Assembly: GCF_001517975.1 (NCBI RefSeq)
Contig: NZ_KQ950180.1
Span: 797,498-861,497, forward strand
DNA length: 64,000 bases
From: Thermobifida cellulosilytica TB100
Lineage (GTDB): Bacteria; Actinomycetota; Actinomycetes; Streptosporangiales; Streptosporangiaceae
Direction of reading: 5' to 3'
Within the stretch, counting starts at the first letter, position 1. Each line of letters starts with the position of its first letter. The position numbers were made by a program, and so were the translations under genes. Under the pieces are notes generated by a model. That model ran no database searches, was not told where the DNA came from, and worked only from the letters and a program-made list of their open reading frames with translations. Positions 8,234 through 16,407 of this stretch are shown here, in pieces.

Positions 8234-9688
8234 TCACCGGTCCTGCTCCGAGCCGGCCCGGGCCCGCTTCGCGGCCTCCGCCGACGGAGTGCCCGGACGT
8301 TTGCGCTCCACCCAGCCCTCGATGTTGCGCTGGGGTCCCGCCGACACCGCGAGCGCCCCGGGCGGCACGTCCTCGCGGACCACCGTCCCCGCCCCCGTGT
8401 AGGCGCCCTCGCCGACCCGGACCGGAGCCACGAACATGTTGTCGCTGCCGGTGCGCGCGTGGTCCCCGATCACGGTGCGGTGCTTGCGCACACCGTCGTA
8501 GTTGACGAACACCGAGGACGCGCCGATGTTGACGCCCCGGCCGATGTCGGCGTCGCCCACGTAGGTCAGGTGCGGCACCTTGGAGCCCTCGCCCACCGTC
8601 GAGTTCTTCACCTCGACGAAGGTGCCGACCTTCACCCCGCGGTCCAGTCGCGCCCCGGGGCGCAGGTAGGCGTAGGGGCCCACCGTGGCCTCCGGGCCGA
8701 TCACCGCCTCGCGGGCGACCGTGTGCGAGACCACGGCGCCCTCGCCCACCTCGGTGTCGCGCAGCACCGTGGCGGGCCCCACCTGTGCGCCCTCGCCGAC
8801 GACGGTGCGTCCCTGCAACTGGGTCTGCGGCTCGATCACCGCGTCGCGCCCCACCTCGACGTCGACGTCCACCCAGGTGGAGGCCGGGTCGACCACGGTG
8901 ACGCCGTCGCGCATGAGCCGCTCCAGCAGCCGGGCGTTGAGCAGTCGGCGGGCCTCGGCGAGCTGGACCCGGTCGTTGACGCCCTCCACCTCGGTGCGGT
9001 CGGCGGCGGTGTACGCGCCCACCCGGTGGCCGTCGCCGCGCAGCAGCGCGACCGCGTCGGTGATGTACTCCTCGCCCTTGGCGTTGTCCGCCGAGAGCCG
9101 GTGCACCACCTGCGACAGCAGCGCGCCGTCGAAGGCGTACATGCCGGAGTTGATCTCGTCGACCGCGCGCTGCTCCTCGGTGGCGTCGGCGTGCTCGACG
9201 ATCGCGGTGAAGGCGCCGTCGGCGTCGCGCACCACCCGGCCGTAGCCGGTGGGGTCGGGAACCCGGGCCGACAGGACGGTGACGGCGTTGCCCTCCGCCT
9301 CGTGCGCGGCGACCAGCTCCCGCAGCGTCGCACCGCGCAGCAGCGGGGTGTCCCCGCAGGTCAGCACGACGGTTCCGGAGAGCTCCACGCCCTGGGCGCG
9401 CAGCGCCTCAACGGCCATGCGCACGGCGTGGCCGGTGCCGTTCTGCTCCTCCTGGACGGCGGTGACGGCCTCCGGCGCGATGCTCTTGAGGTGCTCGGTC
9501 ACCTGCTCGCGGGCGTGACCGACCACCACGACGGTGCGTTCCGGATCGAGTTCGGCGACGGCGGCGAGGACGTGTCCCAACAGGCTCCGGCCACAGATCT
9601 CGTGGAGGACCTTGGGCTGCCTGGACTTCATACGGGTGCCCTCGCCCGCCGCGAGGACGATGACAGCATCTGGACGGCTCGCGCTCAC
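8234..9688 (-). CDS. glmU: Bifunctional GlcNAc-1-P uridyltransferase/GlcN-1-P acetyltransferase
   Basis: Makes UDP-GlcNAc for the cell wall in two steps. The N-terminal pyrophosphorylase domain starts with VLAAGEGTRMKS and carries the GTGHAV segment. The C-terminal half is a left-handed beta helix of hexapeptide repeats, with VEVKNSTVGEGSKVPHLTYVGDA and FVNYDG typical of the acetyltransferase active site. The length of 484 residues is normal. It leads the glmU-prs-rplY-pth series on the minus strand. Confidence 0.97.
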   Translation of the reverse strand: MSASRPDAVIVLAAGEGTRMKSRQPKVLHEICGRSLLGHVLAAVAELDPERTVVVVGHAREQVTEHLKSIAPEAVTAVQEEQNGTGHAVRMAVEALRAQGVELSGTVVLTCGDTPLLRGATLRELVAAHEAEGNAVTVLSARVPDPTGYGRVVRDADGAFTAIVEHADATEEQRAVDEINSGMYAFDGALLSQVVHRLSADNAKGEEYITDAVALLRGDGHRVGAYTAADRTEVEGVNDRVQLAEARRLLNARLLERLMRDGVTVVDPASTWVDVDVEVGRDAVIEPQTQLQGRTVVGEGAQVGPATVLRDTEVGEGAVVSHTVAREAVIGPEATVGPYAYLRPGARLDRGVKVGTFVEVKNSTVGEGSKVPHLTYVGDADIGRGVNIGASSVFVNYDGVRKHRTVIGDHARTGSDNMFVAPVRVGEGAYTGAGTVVREDVPPGALAVSAGPQRNIEGWVERKRPGTPSAEAAKRARAGSEQDR

Positions 9689-10030
9689 TGGCGGCGACTC
9701 CTCATGTCGCTGGCGGATGAACCAGAAAACGAGTGTGGTGCGTAAGAGATACGCGGCGGTCGGCGGCCCCGTCTCGACACGCGGTGTCGGCGAAACGGCG
9801 AAGCAGGACCCCGCTCAGGGCATGCGGAACTCACGTCCCGGACCGACACAGGCAGCATACATCCGGACAGGAAGGCGTTCCGGGGCGGCTCGGCGGGTGC
9901 GTCGCGGGAGCGTGGCGGGCGGCGGGAGGGACACCAGGAGCAGAACGGGATTCGGGAGACCGGCCCCGGGCCGCACGCCCGGTTTATGAGGTTTCCCACT
10001 GAAGCCGTTCCCGCCGGTCGGCGGAGAGAG
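9689..10030. other. Intergenic stretch upstream of glmU
   Basis: About 340 bases between glmU and tRNA-Gln. I see no convincing gene, repeat or RNA. It must hold the glmU promoter and the tRNA-Gln 3' flank. Short frames on both strands here have no ribosome site or recognisable sequence. Confidence 0.5.
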
Positions 10031-10102
10031 CTCCCGGACCAGGACTCGAACCTGGACGATGGGGACCAAAACCCCACATGCTGCCAATTACATCATCCGG
10101 GA
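10031..10102 (-). tRNA. tRNA-Gln (UUG anticodon)
   Basis: A 72-base cloverleaf. The acceptor stem pairs TCCCGGA with TCCGGGA. The D arm has GTAATTGGCAGC, the anticodon loop is TTTTGGT (anticodon TTG), and the T arm is CCAGG-TTCGAGT-CCTGG. The discriminator base is G. The CCA end is not encoded. It reads glutamine CAA codons. Confidence 0.95.
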
Positions 10103-10614
10103 CCGAAGCAGACCTCTGCCTGTCGGTGGGGAGGCACCGGACCGCTTGTCCGCCCGGGGACCACGATAACCCTTTCCCGGCCTCCACGGCATCTCGATAA
10201 GGCTTCCGGCCCCGGTTTCCGCCCCGTCCGCCCGGCGGGCCGGGACCGCGGGGCGGGCCCTGTGCTCCCGGCCGTTCCGCGCCGCCCGCGGGCCCGACCC
10301 GGCCGGGGTAAGCGACCTCTGCCGTTCCGGCAACCTTTCTCCTCTGTATTTCCCCTGGTGATCGGGGTAGCAGACGGACCACACAAAATCACTGCGCTCC
10401 CGCTCTTGCCAAACCTACGATGCCGTAGGTTACGGTTACGTAGGTATAGGTTGTCCAACCGCCGATGGCCGGACGGGTGGCGCAGGTGTCTGCTCATTCG
10501 GCCTCACGACCAGGAACCGCCTGGTGGGGTGGGGTGCGGCCGGTCCGCGACGCAGCGGAGCGGCCGTCCAGGGCTCCCTTCCGATCCGTACGGCCGTCCA
10601 GAACGGGGTGGACA
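10103..10614. other. Non-coding stretch upstream of the desaturase
   Basis: About 510 bases without a convincing gene. The left part is featureless GC-rich DNA. The right part (about 10380-10460) is less GC-rich and carries the inverted and tandem CGTAGG motifs described separately, with a possible -10 box in GGTATAGGTTGT. It most likely holds the tRNA-Gln promoter on the minus strand and the desaturase promoter on the plus strand. Confidence 0.5.
10413..10449. promoter_or_regulatory. Probable TetR-type operator of the desaturase
   Basis: ACCTACG at 10413-10419 and CGTAGGT at 10424-10430 form a perfect 7-4-7 inverted repeat. Two further TTACG/CGTAGG half-sites follow directly (10430-10447). 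The array overlaps a possible -10 sequence and lies about 170 bases upstream of the desaturase start. A TetR gene sits just downstream of the desaturase, making it the natural ligand for this site. The link is an inference. Confidence 0.6.
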
Positions 10615-11565
10615 ATGTCCGCAACATCCGAGAAAGTCCAGACACGACGCGCTCCCGAGCCGGAGATCCTGGAGGAGAAGCGCTCCAGGACCGAGCGCTA
10701 CACCGTCTTCACCTTCGTCTTCGTCCCGCTGCTGGCGGTCGCCGCCGCGGTGCCCTTCGCCTGGGGGTGGGGGCTGACCTGGCTCGACATCGCCATCGGC
10801 GCGGTCTTCTACCTGATCGGCGGCCTGGGGATCACGGTGGGCTACCACCGCCTGTTCACCCACGGCTCCTTCCGGGCCAACCGGCCGCTGAAGATCGCCC
10901 TGGCGGTCGCCGGCTCCCTGGCGATCGAGGGCGGGGTCATCAAGTGGGTGGCCGACCACCGGCGCCACCACAAGTACTCCGACCACGAGGGTGACCCGCA
11001 CTCGCCGTGGCGCTTCGGCGACGACTGGCGCTCGGTGGCCAAGGGCATGTTCTACGCGCACATGGGCTGGCTGTTCCTCGACGAGCAGAAGACCTCCCCC
11101 AAGCGGTTCGCGCCCGACCTGCTCAAGGACAAGGACCTGGTCCGCATCGACCGGTACTTCTGGGTGTTCGTGCTCGCCTCGCTGCTCGTCCCGCCGGTGA
11201 TCGGCGGCCTGGTGACCATGTCCTGGTGGGGCGCGTTCACCGCCTTCTTCTGGGCGAGCCTGGTGCGCATCGCGGTGCTGCACCACGTCACCTGGTCGGT
11301 CAACTCCATCTGCCACACCATCGGCGAGGAGAACTTCGCGGTGCGCGACCGCTCCCGCAACGTGTGGTGGCTGGCGATCCCGTCCTTCGGGGAGTCCTGG
11401 CACAACCTGCACCACGCCGACCCGACCTGTGCGCGGCACGGGGTGCTCAAGGGCCAGATCGACATCTCGGCCCGGATCATCTGGGTCTTCGAGAAGCTGG
11501 GCTGGGCCACCAAGGTGCGCTGGCCCGACCCGGAGCGGCTGGCCGCCAAGCGTGTTGCGGCCTAG
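10615..11565 (+). CDS. Membrane acyl-CoA (stearoyl-type delta-9) desaturase
   Basis: Introduces a cis double bond into a fatty acyl chain using O2 and reducing equivalents at the membrane. The 316-residue protein has the three histidine boxes HRLFTH, HRRHH and HNLHH that bind the di-iron centre. Hydrophobic pairs lie between them (FTFVFVPLLAVAAAVPFAWG, IAIGAVFYLIGGLGITVGY, then YFWVFVLASLLVPPVIGGLV). I start at the ATG in GGGTGGACAATG; the frame is open 50 codons upstream but that part is not conserved-looking. A TetR gene follows 11 bases later, and the promoter carries an inverted repeat, so regulation of membrane fluidity by this pair is likely. Confidence 0.9.
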   Translation: MSATSEKVQTRRAPEPEILEEKRSRTERYTVFTFVFVPLLAVAAAVPFAWGWGLTWLDIAIGAVFYLIGGLGITVGYHRLFTHGSFRANRPLKIALAVAGSLAIEGGVIKWVADHRRHHKYSDHEGDPHSPWRFGDDWRSVAKGMFYAHMGWLFLDEQKTSPKRFAPDLLKDKDLVRIDRYFWVFVLASLLVPPVIGGLVTMSWWGAFTAFFWASLVRIAVLHHVTWSVNSICHTIGEENFAVRDRSRNVWWLAIPSFGESWHNLHHADPTCARHGVLKGQIDISARIIWVFEKLGWATKVRWPDPERLAAKRVAA

Positions 11566-11576
11566 CCTGATCCGCC

Positions 11577-12239
11577 ATGATGGAAGCCGTGAGCGAACAG
11601 AAGCCCAGAGCCCGAAAAAAGCAGCGTATGACCGGCAAGGAGCGCCGGGAACAGCTTCTCGCGATCGGCAGGGAACTGTTCGCAGAACGCGGCTTCGACG
11701 CCACGTCGGTGGAGGAGATCGCGGCGCGCGCCGGGGTCTCCAAACCGGTGGTGTACGAGCACTTCGGGGGCAAGGAGGGCGTCTACGCGGTCGTGGTCGA
11801 CCGGGAGATGCAGTGCCTGCTCGACCTGGTCAGCGACGCGCTGGTCGAGGGCGGGCCGCGGCAGAAGCTGGAGGGCGCGGCCCTGGCCCTGTTGCAGTAC
11901 GTGGAGGAGCACAGCGAGGGGTTCCGCATCCTGGCGCGCGACTCGCACGCGGCGTCGGGGACGGGCAGCTTCGCCAGCCTGATCAGCGACATCGCCACCC
12001 AGGTGGAGCACGTGCTGGCGGAGGAGTTCCGCGCCCGCGACTACGACCCGAAACTGGCCCCGCTGTACGCGCAGGCGCTGGTGGGCATGGTCGCCCTGAC
12101 CGGCCAGTGGTGGCTGGAGGTGCGCCGCCCCAAGCGCGAGGTGGTGGCGGCGCACCTGGTGAACCTGGCCTGGAACGGCCTGTCCCGGCTGGACGTCAAG
12201 CCGCGGGTGGACACCGCGCGGTCGCGCCGCCGGGAGTGA
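11577..12239 (+). CDS. TetR-family regulator linked to the desaturase
   Basis: A 220-residue regulator. The basic N-terminus (RARKKQRMTGKERREQ) is followed by a TetR helix-turn-helix: FAERGFDATSVEEIAARAGVSKPVVYEHFGGKEGVYAVV. The ligand domain contains the LILARDS-like FRILARDSHAASG segment and a GQWWLEVRRPKREVV end, typical of the group that accompanies fatty-acid desaturases. It follows the desaturase gene after 11 bases, so the two are probably cotranscribed. It likely senses acyl-CoA and binds the CGTAGG repeats upstream. Several in-frame starts (ATG 11577, ATG 11580, GTG 11589) are possible. Confidence 0.88.
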   Translation: MMEAVSEQKPRARKKQRMTGKERREQLLAIGRELFAERGFDATSVEEIAARAGVSKPVVYEHFGGKEGVYAVVVDREMQCLLDLVSDALVEGGPRQKLEGAALALLQYVEEHSEGFRILARDSHAASGTGSFASLISDIATQVEHVLAEEFRARDYDPKLAPLYAQALVGMVALTGQWWLEVRRPKREVVAAHLVNLAWNGLSRLDVKPRVDTARSRRRE

Positions 12240-12260
12240 GAACGGCCACCCGCCGATTAT

Positions 12261-12272
12261 CTTGATGTCAAG
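12261..12272. promoter_or_regulatory. Predicted MarR autoregulatory operator
   Basis: CTTGATGTCAAG is a perfect 5-2-5 inverted repeat, flanked by TAT on the left and AGATA on the right, which extends the symmetry. It lies 15 bases upstream of the MarR start and overlaps a possible -10 (GATATG). This shape is common for MarR-family operators. Confidence 0.65.
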
Positions 12273-12287
12273 AGATATGCTTGGGAC

Positions 12288-12782
12288 ATGCGTGACGAGG
12301 TCGACGGTCTGGTCGAGGCATGGCGCGCGGAGCGCCCCGACCTCGACGTGGAGCCGCTACAGGTGCTGAGCCGGGTCTCCCGACTGGCTCGGCACCTCGA
12401 CCGCGCGCGCCGCTCGGTGTTCGCCGCGCACGACCTGGAGCCGTGGGAGTTCGACGTGCTCGCCGAACTGCGCCGTTCGGGAGCGCCCTACGAGCTGAGC
12501 CCGGGGCGGCTGCTCCGTGCCACCCTGGTGACCTCGGGGACCATGACCAACCGCATCGACCGGCTCGCCGAGGACGGGCTGGTACGCCGCCTGCCCGATC
12601 CGGCGGACCGGCGCGGGGTGCTGGTCCGGCTCACCGACGAGGGGCGGGAGCGGGTGGACGCGGCCCTGGCCGACCTGCTGCGCTACGAGGAGTCCCTGCT
12701 GGGGACGCTGGACCGCGCCGAGCGCGACCGGTTGGCCGCGCTGCTGCGGACCGTCCTGGCGCCGCTGGACGAGCCGGACTGA
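12288..12782 (+). CDS. MarR-family transcriptional regulator
   Basis: A 164-residue winged-helix regulator. The dimerisation helices flank the DNA-binding part LSPGRLLRATLVTSGTMTNRIDRLAEDGLVRRLPDPADRRGVLVRLTDEGR, with the characteristic DRRG wing. The ATG lies shortly after a palindrome that is probably its own operator. No obvious target gene is next to it: the upstream TetR gene ends about 50 bases before, and the downstream lipoprotein has its own promoter region. Ligand is unknown. Confidence 0.88.
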   Translation: MRDEVDGLVEAWRAERPDLDVEPLQVLSRVSRLARHLDRARRSVFAAHDLEPWEFDVLAELRRSGAPYELSPGRLLRATLVTSGTMTNRIDRLAEDGLVRRLPDPADRRGVLVRLTDEGRERVDAALADLLRYEESLLGTLDRAERDRLAALLRTVLAPLDEPD

Positions 12783-12955
12783 TCCCCCGATCCAGAACTT
12801 TCTCCCCCTTTGTCCACTTCTCCACCACACGTCTCGATAACGGACACAAGTCGTGACCCTATGACGACTAGCTTTTTGCGGTCTGTTACCGGCATGCTAC
12901 GCAGGGGGCTCGCTTAACCGATTTACCTGCGAGAGAAGAAGAGACGTGAGAGACG

Positions 12956-13942
12956 ATGCGCCGGTTTTCCTGGATGTGTGCCACCGCCGCCGTCGTGGCG
13001 CTGCTGGCCTCGGCATGCAGCAGCGAAGAAGCGGAGAAGCAGTACTACCTGTCGCTGGGTGACGACCTGGCGGTCGGGGTGCAGCCCGACGAGTCGGGCA
13101 CGCCCGCCGAGACCGACAACGGCTACACCGACCTGGTGGCCTCGACCCTGGCGGACGAGCCCCCGGGAGTGGAGCACGTGAAGCTGGGCTGCGCCGGCGA
13201 GGACACCGCCACCTTCGTGGAGGGCGGGGCCGAGGGCTGCGACTACGAGGAGGGCTCGCAGTTGGCCGCGGCCGAGGCCTTCCTGAAGGAGAACCGGGGC
13301 CGGGTGCGCCTGGTGACGGTGAACATCGGCGGCAACAACCTGTTCGCGTGCGCCCTGGACGAGGACGGCAAGCTGACGACCGCCATCGACCGGGAGTGCG
13401 TGGCCAAGAACCTGGAGCAGGTGGCGAAGGACGCGCCGGTGATCGCCCAGCGCCTGCGCGAGGCCGCGGGCGAGGACGTCGAGATCATCGGGGTGACCTC
13501 CTACAACCCCCTGCTGGCGATGTACCTGGCGGAGGAGGTGACGGCCGTCGTCGCCACGGAGGACGACGACGAGCGGACCTACCAGGACACCGCCAACTAC
13601 ACCAACGGCATGCTGGCCGCGATCAACGGCACGCTCACCGACGCCTACAACGCCGAGGGCTTCACCGTGGCGAACGTGGCCACGCGGTTCGAGGTGGAGA
13701 ACTTCACCCCCGTCGGGGACCTCGCCGAGGGGGCCGAGGACGCCGAGGGCGAGGAGGCCGCCGAGGGCGACGAGCAGGCGGAGGACGCCGAGGAGGACGA
13801 GAAGGGCGGCCTGCCGCTCAACGTGCAGAACGTGTGCCAGTACACGTGGATGTGCGACACCGAGCGAGGACCGCACATCCACCTCAACGAGGCCGGGGCG
13901 AAGGAGGTCGCCGCGGTCGTCGAGGAGGTCCTGCGGAACTGA
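12956..13942 (+). CDS. SGNH-hydrolase-like lipoprotein with altered nucleophile
   Basis: A 328-residue exported lipoprotein: the signal ends LLASACSS, with Cys21 as the lipidation site. The fold looks like an SGNH/GDSL esterase: block I is YYLSLGDDLAVG, block III is VNIGGNN, and block V is HIHLNEAG. In block I the serine of GDSL is replaced by Asp, so the usual nucleophile is missing. The conserved NN and late His remain. A strongly acidic Glu/Ala/Asp insert lies at about residues 246-275. It is likely a cell-surface protein that either uses a different mechanism or has become a binding protein. The substrate is unknown. Confidence 0.7.
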   Translation: MRRFSWMCATAAVVALLASACSSEEAEKQYYLSLGDDLAVGVQPDESGTPAETDNGYTDLVASTLADEPPGVEHVKLGCAGEDTATFVEGGAEGCDYEEGSQLAAAEAFLKENRGRVRLVTVNIGGNNLFACALDEDGKLTTAIDRECVAKNLEQVAKDAPVIAQRLREAAGEDVEIIGVTSYNPLLAMYLAEEVTAVVATEDDDERTYQDTANYTNGMLAAINGTLTDAYNAEGFTVANVATRFEVENFTPVGDLAEGAEDAEGEEAAEGDEQAEDAEEDEKGGLPLNVQNVCQYTWMCDTERGPHIHLNEAGAKEVAAVVEEVLRN

Positions 13943-13973
13943 GCCGCGGTGGCGGGCCCTCCCCCGGGAGGGC

Positions 13974-14020
13974 GTCCCCCGCGCCGCCCGTGCAGGGATG
14001 ACACGGGCGGCGCGGGGGAC
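13974..14020. terminator. Bidirectional hairpin between converging genes
   Basis: A perfect 19-base-pair stem: 13974-13992 pairs with 14002-14020 around a 9-base loop. It separates the converging SGNH and ABC-F genes and ends 3 bases before the ABC-F stop. No T-run follows, which is usual for GC-rich actinobacteria. Confidence 0.8.
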
Positions 14021-14022
14021 GG

Positions 14023-15804
14023 TCACTCCCCCAGCTTCTCGGCCTCGGCCAGCCAGGCGTCCTCCAGGTCCGCCTTCTCGGCGGTGAGGGCCTTGAGCTC
14101 GGCGTCGAGCTCGGCCAGCCGGGTGTAGTCGTCGGCGGCCTCGGCCATGAGCGCGTGGAGCTCGCTCTCGCGCGCGCTGATCCGGTCGATGCGGCGCTCG
14201 ATGCGCTGCATCTCCTTCTGCGCGGCCCGCCGCTCGGCCGCGGACAGCCCGGGGGCCTCCTTCCGGCTCCCGGCCGCGTCGGCGGCGCCCCGGGGGACCT
14301 CGCCGCCGTCGGCGGCCTCGGCGCGCCGCCGCAGGTACTCGTCCACGCCGCCGGGCAGGTGGCGCAGGGTGCGGTCGCCGAGCAGGGCGAAGACCCGGTC
14401 GCAGATCCGCTCCAGGAAGTAGCGGTCGTGGCTGACCACCACCAGCGACCCGGGCCAGCCGTCGAGCAGGTCCTCCAGCTCGTTCAGCGTCTCGATGTCC
14501 AGGTCGTTGGTGGGCTCGTCCAGGAGCAGGACGTTCGGCTCCGCCATGAGCAGCCGGAGCAGTTGCAGCCGCCGCCGCTCGCCGCCGGAGAGGTCGCCGA
14601 CCGGGGTCCACTGGCGCTCCCCCCGGAAGCCGAAGCGCTCCAGCATCTGGCTGGCGGAGTACTCCCGCTTGCCGACGGTGACGTGCTGGCGGATCTCACT
14701 GACCGCCTGCAACGGCCGCGCCTCGGGGTCCAGCTCCGCGAGGTTCTGCGAGAGGTGAGCGAGGTTGACGGTCTTGCCGTGGCGCACGCTCCCGGCGTCG
14801 GGCTCGCGCTCCCCGGCGAGCAGCCGCAGCAGCGTCGTCTTGCCGGAGCCGTTGACCCCCACCAGGCCGACCCGGTCGCCGGGGCCGAGCTGCCAGGTCA
14901 GGTGCTCCAGCAGGGTGGTGTCCCCGGCGCGGAGCGTGACGTCCTTGACGTCGATGACCGTCTTGCCCAGCCGGGAGCTGGCGAAGCGGACCAGTTCGAC
15001 GGTGTCGCGGGGCGGCGGCTCGTCGGCGATGAGCGCGTTGGCGGCCTCGATGCGGAACCGGGGCTTGGAGGTGCGGGCGGGCGGTCCGCGGCGCAGCCAG
15101 GCCAGTTCCTTGCGCAGCAGGTTCTGGCGGCGCTCCTCGGCCGCCTGGGCCAGGCGCTGCCGTTCGGCCTTGACGAGCACGTAGGCGGCGTAGCCGCCCT
15201 CGTAGCGCTCCACCCGGCCGTCCACGACCTCCCAGGTGCGGTGGGTGACCGCGTCGAGGAACCAGCGGTCGTGGGTGACGACGGCGACGGCCTCGCGGCG
15301 CCGGTTGAGGTGGTCGGCGAGCCAGGCGATGCCCTCGATGTCGAGGTGGTTGGTGGGCTCGTCCAGGATGATCAGGTCGTGGGTGTCGATGAGCATCCTG
15401 GCGAGTCCGGCGCGGCGGCGCTCCCCGCCGGACAGGTGGGCCATCCGGGCGCCGAGGTCCCAGCCGGACAGCAGGCCGCGCAGCACGTCGCGGACCCGGG
15501 CGTCGCCCGCCCACTCGTGCTCGGCCCGCCCGCCCAGGACGAAGTCGCCGACGGTGGTGTCGGGGAAGCTGTCCTGCTGGTGGAGGAAGCCCACGCGCAG
15601 CCCGCGGTTGTGCACGACCCGGCCGGAGTCGGGCTTCAGCCGCCCGGCGAGCACGGACACCAGGGTGGACTTGCCACCGCCGTTGCGGCCCACGATGCCG
15701 ATCCGGTCCCCCTCGTCGATCCCCAGGGAGACGGAGTCCAGGAGGACCAGGGGGCCGTAGGCGAGTGAGACGTCTTGGAGGTTGACGAGGTTCATCCCCT
15801 CCAT
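14023..15804 (-). CDS. ABC-F family ATPase (Uup-like)
   Basis: A soluble protein with two ABC ATPase domains and no membrane segment, 593 residues. The first domain has GRNGGGKST, LSGGERRRAGLARML and LIILDEPTNHLD. The second has GVNGSGKTT, LSGGERRRLQLLRLL and VLLLDEPTNDLD. The linker is arginine-rich, and the C-terminal 100 residues form a predicted coiled coil as in Uup/EttA relatives. ABC-F proteins act on the ribosome or on DNA branch structures. This gene sits next to ispE in many actinobacteria. A second ATG three codons in is an alternative start. Confidence 0.92.
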   Translation of the reverse strand: MEGMNLVNLQDVSLAYGPLVLLDSVSLGIDEGDRIGIVGRNGGGKSTLVSVLAGRLKPDSGRVVHNRGLRVGFLHQQDSFPDTTVGDFVLGGRAEHEWAGDARVRDVLRGLLSGWDLGARMAHLSGGERRRAGLARMLIDTHDLIILDEPTNHLDIEGIAWLADHLNRRREAVAVVTHDRWFLDAVTHRTWEVVDGRVERYEGGYAAYVLVKAERQRLAQAAEERRQNLLRKELAWLRRGPPARTSKPRFRIEAANALIADEPPPRDTVELVRFASSRLGKTVIDVKDVTLRAGDTTLLEHLTWQLGPGDRVGLVGVNGSGKTTLLRLLAGEREPDAGSVRHGKTVNLAHLSQNLAELDPEARPLQAVSEIRQHVTVGKREYSASQMLERFGFRGERQWTPVGDLSGGERRRLQLLRLLMAEPNVLLLDEPTNDLDIETLNELEDLLDGWPGSLVVVSHDRYFLERICDRVFALLGDRTLRHLPGGVDEYLRRRAEAADGGEVPRGAADAAGSRKEAPGLSAAERRAAQKEMQRIERRIDRISARESELHALMAEAADDYTRLAELDAELKALTAEKADLEDAWLAEAEKLGE

Positions 15805-15927
15805 TGTCGGGGGTGCGGCGGAGTGCCGGGTACGGCCGGGAGCGGACAGTACGTGTCGACCGCGTAACGCCCCGGGAACCTCGGGTTAGGTTGAGGTTGG
15901 AGAGGCTACCGAGAGGAGGACTGGGGC

Positions 15928-16389
15928 ATGGCGCACCTTCCGGCCCGGCTCACCATCGGCCAGTTGGCCGAACGCAGTGGCATGTCGCACAGCGCACTGC
16001 GGTTCTACGAGGCGAAGGGACTGATCCGTGCCGAGCGGACCGCGGGCAACCAGCGCCGCTACCACCGCAGCACGCTGCGCCGCCTGGCGTTCGTCTCGGC
16101 CGCCCAGCGGGTGGGGCTGACGCTCGCCCAGATCCAGGAGGCGCTGGCCACCCTACCCGACGAGCGGACGCCCACGGTCGAGGACTGGGCCCGGCTGTCC
16201 CGCAGGTGGCGGGACGAACTGGACACCCGGATCGACGCGTTGCAGCGGCTGCGGGACCGGCTGACGTCGTGCATCGGCTGCGGGTGCCTGTCGCTGCGCT
16301 CGTGCGGGCTGCGCAACGGCAACGACGAGCTGGCCGCGCTGGGGCCGGGCTCCCCGCTGCTCCGCCCGGCCCGGGAGGGCGGGGTGTGA
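15928..16389 (+). CDS. soxR: Redox-sensing MerR-type activator SoxR
   Basis: A 153-residue MerR-family regulator. The DNA-binding part is LTIGQLAERSGMSHSALRFYEAKGLI. The C-terminus has the [2Fe-2S] cysteine cluster CIGCGCLSLRSC, which identifies it as SoxR. In actinobacteria SoxR responds to redox-active secondary metabolites rather than to superoxide through soxS. The ATG follows GAGAGGAGGACTGGGGC. Its regulated genes are not obvious here; the neighbours ispE and ABC-F are on the opposite strand. Confidence 0.93.
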   Translation: MAHLPARLTIGQLAERSGMSHSALRFYEAKGLIRAERTAGNQRRYHRSTLRRLAFVSAAQRVGLTLAQIQEALATLPDERTPTVEDWARLSRRWRDELDTRIDALQRLRDRLTSCIGCGCLSLRSCGLRNGNDELAALGPGSPLLRPAREGGV

Positions 16390-16407
16390 GGCCCGCCCGC
16401 GGGCGCC

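Noticed and set aside
7283-9745. An 820-residue open frame on the plus strand
   Set aside because: It is antisense to prs and glmU, with amino-acid composition (Arg, His, Gly, Val) typical of shadow frames in GC-rich DNA.
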